A stretch of DNA of 64,000 nt. Origin: Maniola hyperantus (Eukaryota; Arthropoda; Insecta; Lepidoptera; Nymphalidae). Numbering within the stretch: position 1 is the stretch's first letter; each line of letters starts with the position of its first letter. Location: positions 12,727,594 to 12,791,593 of the forward strand of contig NC_048549.1 of the NCBI RefSeq assembly GCF_902806685.2, read 5' to 3'. Shown here piece by piece: positions 61,466-64,000 of the stretch. The notes under the pieces are model-generated. The model searched no databases. It saw nothing but the letters and a program-made list of their open reading frames with translations, and was not told where the DNA came from. The position numbers were made by a program, and so were the translations under genes.

Positions 61466-63699
61466 CTGGCATCTTCGCAATTACATGCTCTTGCACTTTT
61501 ACCACTTCTATACTAATGTTGAATTCAGTGATGGTAAAGATAAAGCAATTAAAACGACGGTCCGCGTCGCCTCCAAGCTCCGGGGTCATTTAACTAAGTC
61601 GTTTCATGACCTCTCAACGCTGTATGTTGCGCGAGGCCAACCTCATGCCGTTAGCATGCAGAGTGCACTCAACTTGAGTGCATTTCTCTTATAATAACTT
61701 TGATTACAAAATGAAAAGCATTGAACTGAATTGATACCCACAATATGCTACATATACTAGGTGTTAGATAGTGTCCGGAACCTCCCAGCCACCAGCCAAA
61801 CCAAATTAATTCATTAACTATTTACTTCTTTGACTTACTACTGTACCTGCTTCAGTGCTTCTATATTATCTGTCTCTGATCTTATCTTCAACCTCTATTT
61901 TATTTTTTATTTTATTTTATTGAACCACAAACAGAATTATACATAAAAAATTACATAATTCAAATCTTAGGTGCCAGGTAATACAAGTGTATAAGTAAGA
62001 TAAGATATAAGATCTAATCATCTCACCCCAATTTTCTTGATCTGTATAATTTTATCCTTGGTCTTCCTTTTACTAAACGAATAATAAAATCGAACCTAAA
62101 ATCAATACGAGCAATAGAATAAAACCCAACAGGTAAGCCTGGCTATTATCTATGAAAATCGTACTCGTTCCAATTTCCTTTTTAGATTGGTGTGGTGATT
62201 GCGTTGAATGGAATTTCACTTTAGTTTCGATCTGGCAAAGTGCCTGCCTTTTCTACTTGTAGCTCCACTCTATTGCACACGCACCTTTCATAAACTTTCG
62301 TAAACTTGCGGCCCCGCTTTAGAAATAATCGAATTAAAAGATTTCTAACACTTTTTGCGCTGAAAACAGCTATTTACTTTTTGCTTTCGTAAGTTTTAGT
62401 TTAATTATTTTCGTTGGATGCGAAAATTACATCATATTAAGTAAAAGATTTCAAATACTTTTTTGGAGTGCAAAAACTTTGTCTACTACTTTCATTACTT
62501 TCGTCCATAGACTTGTTGTACCTAGTCGTAATAATTATTGTTTTAGAGGATTTAGTGTCCACGTCGACTCGATTTAATTTCTATGAACACAAAATTAATT
62601 TGTATAAAACTGCTTTATTCTAAAAGTTATTATTTCATTCATGTTTCGTGTTGAATAATTAAATGCCTGTTTTGTATTCAAGGTAATGCAATGGATTTTT
62701 CTAGTTTTACTGCTGGAAAAAATTAACACGTAATAGCGAGCGTAAAAATGGCCAATACAACGAGGTGTTAATAATGATTTTTCCAAATGCATATTTCATT
62801 TTGAATAACTTCATAGTAAAGATTATTATAATTTTTTGTCTTAAATAACAGACCTTTTACCTCACGCTCACTTACACTACACTTAAAAATTTAGAAATTA
62901 GTGTTGGTCTACATTTGATTGTATCTAGGACCTAAGCTAGCTTTCAGCTTTTGTTACCACTTCACCATAGAGTTAGTCATACTCTAACATTAAGTCCATG
63001 ACTGTTGTTACACATTATTTATAATGATTATGTTCAAATGATAGTCAGTTACATCAGGCGTAGTACGTACATATAGGTACCTACACTATCATTATAGAAT
63101 TATTGACTACGACTCGCATCTTGTGGGAATCAGATTTATAGTTAATTGTTTATGGTTTATGAAGTGTAGTGCCTACTGCCTAGTGCCTGTATTCGTAAGC
63201 GTGTTTTGTGCAAAATAGTTCGTATTCGTAAATTATTGCTTGTCGATAATTTTCAACGATTTTATCATCATCATTGTTGTAAAAAACAATAATACTATTG
63301 TTTTTTAATCTTGAGATCGATCTTTCAAGGGATTCTTTCAAGCTTTAGATTCATAGTTTAGTTCAGTTAGAAAAAGCTTTGCTATGAAAATGAAGTTATT
63401 CTATTGGTGGGGGGTTACGCACATCCGGTATCCCTCCAACTCGCAATCCCGCACATCCGCGGTTGATTTTGAAAAATTCCAACAGGATTCTACACATGCT
63501 GGGGCTTAACCCAGAAAAAAACTAGTTAAATTAAAATTTTGCTTAGTTGGTAAGTGTAATTACTTACCTGAAAAATTCTCTTGACTACTATTTCAAACGG
63601 ATGTAGTAAATAATCTATCTAGAAATTCAAGTAGGTATGACTTTTTTCATCGTATCAAAACGCCATTCAGTATCATATAGGTACCTAGACACATTGTAG
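61466..63699. other. DNA without a recognised gene
   Basis: The plus frame to 61694 contains TTVRVASKLRGHLTKSFHD and ARGQPHAVSMQ, but I know no family and it starts inside an RT3 tail. A T/A-rich retroelement-like end lies at about 61890-61990. The rest is AT-rich. Confidence 0.35.
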
Positions 63700-63835
63700 T
63701 TAATTCTGTTGTAGGTACACAATCTCTAAACTAAACTAAAATGACAAGTTTAAATGTGTCTCTTTCATAATGCTTCCTGAGGAAAAGGAGAACAGTAGAT
63801 TTCAACCTGTCAATTTAGAATTTAGATACCTACCT
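63700..63835. repeat. Decayed family J foldback
   Basis: GTACACAATCTCTAAACTAA is intact on the left; the right arm is eroded (TCAATTTAGAATTTAGATAC). Confidence 0.6.
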
Positions 63836-63837
63836 AC

Positions 63838-64000
63838 AACTAGCTCGCGACTTCGTACCTACGCGTGAATTTAGGTTTTCAAATATCCCGTGTGAACTCT
63901 TTGATTTTCCGAGTTAAAAAGTAGCCTATGTCACTCTCCAGGTCTTAAACTGTAAACTACCCATGCAAAAAATCACGTCGATCTGTTGCTCCGTTACAAC
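63838..64000 (+). mobile_element. Family A repeat, cut by the window end
   Basis: AACTAGCTCGCGACTTCGTA then TTTGATTTTCCGAGTTAAAA and ATCACGTCGATCTGTTGCTC. Its tail lies beyond 64000. Confidence 0.8.

Overview
The window looks like nuclear DNA of an insect, most likely a moth or butterfly (Lepidoptera). It is AT-rich, its genes are split by GT-AG introns, and it is packed with dispersed repeats carrying the core GCCCGCGACTTCGTCCGCG, which I associate with lepidopteran genomes. There is no bacterial or viral gene organisation, no CRISPR array and no convincing tRNA gene. The species call is inference.

Four genes are supported. (1) GCSH, the lipoyl-carrying H protein of the glycine cleavage system, minus strand, 4168-5260, two coding exons, 168 residues. 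(2) SNX14, an ER-anchored sorting nexin, plus strand, 8149-21696. I could chain 18 exons in one continuous frame from ATG to stop: 900 residues with two membrane segments, PXA, RGS-like, PX and nexin-C regions. GCSH and SNX14 are divergent neighbours. (3) An unassigned plus-strand gene whose first coding exon is 31279-31700; I find no later exon. (4) A DHRSX-like short-chain dehydrogenase, minus strand, 32642-34513, two exons, 349 residues, converging on gene 3. From 34.5 kb to the end I see no convincing gene; it is intergenic DNA or a long intron of gene 3.

The most unusual feature is repeated partial duplication inside SNX14. Exon 5 has a broken tandem copy 20 bases downstream. A head-to-tail duplicate of the intron 4 to exon 7 region survives as a collapsed 400-base remnant. 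Exon 16 has a decayed copy downstream. The second highlight is 23.2-28.4 kb: a 4.9 kb composite flanked by inverted repeats, holding a GC-rich exon-like ORF, degenerate gag-like reading frames and a 5S rRNA-like sequence. Next to it lies a 290 bp element with perfect 61 bp terminal inverted repeats that carries the same promoter-like segment.

Repeat families as named in the entries (names are mine): A = CTAGCTGATGCCCGCGACTT head, ending near AATATTAG; B = same head as A but a different body with GACTGACTGACT at the far end; C = about 430 bp running from AGGGTTCCGTACCTCAAAAG to CACTTGGCCGG; C' = a relative of C; D = 3' part of a retroelement with GGCGGTAATCACTTAACATC; E and G = SINEs with tRNA-like heads; F = GC-rich element with GCGACAGGTCGA ends; H = module with AGTTTCGAACCC; I = short AT-rich module; J = foldback with CACAATCTCTAAACTAAACT arms; RT3 = 3' ends of non-LTR retrotransposons. 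All boundaries were read by eye and may be off by several bases.
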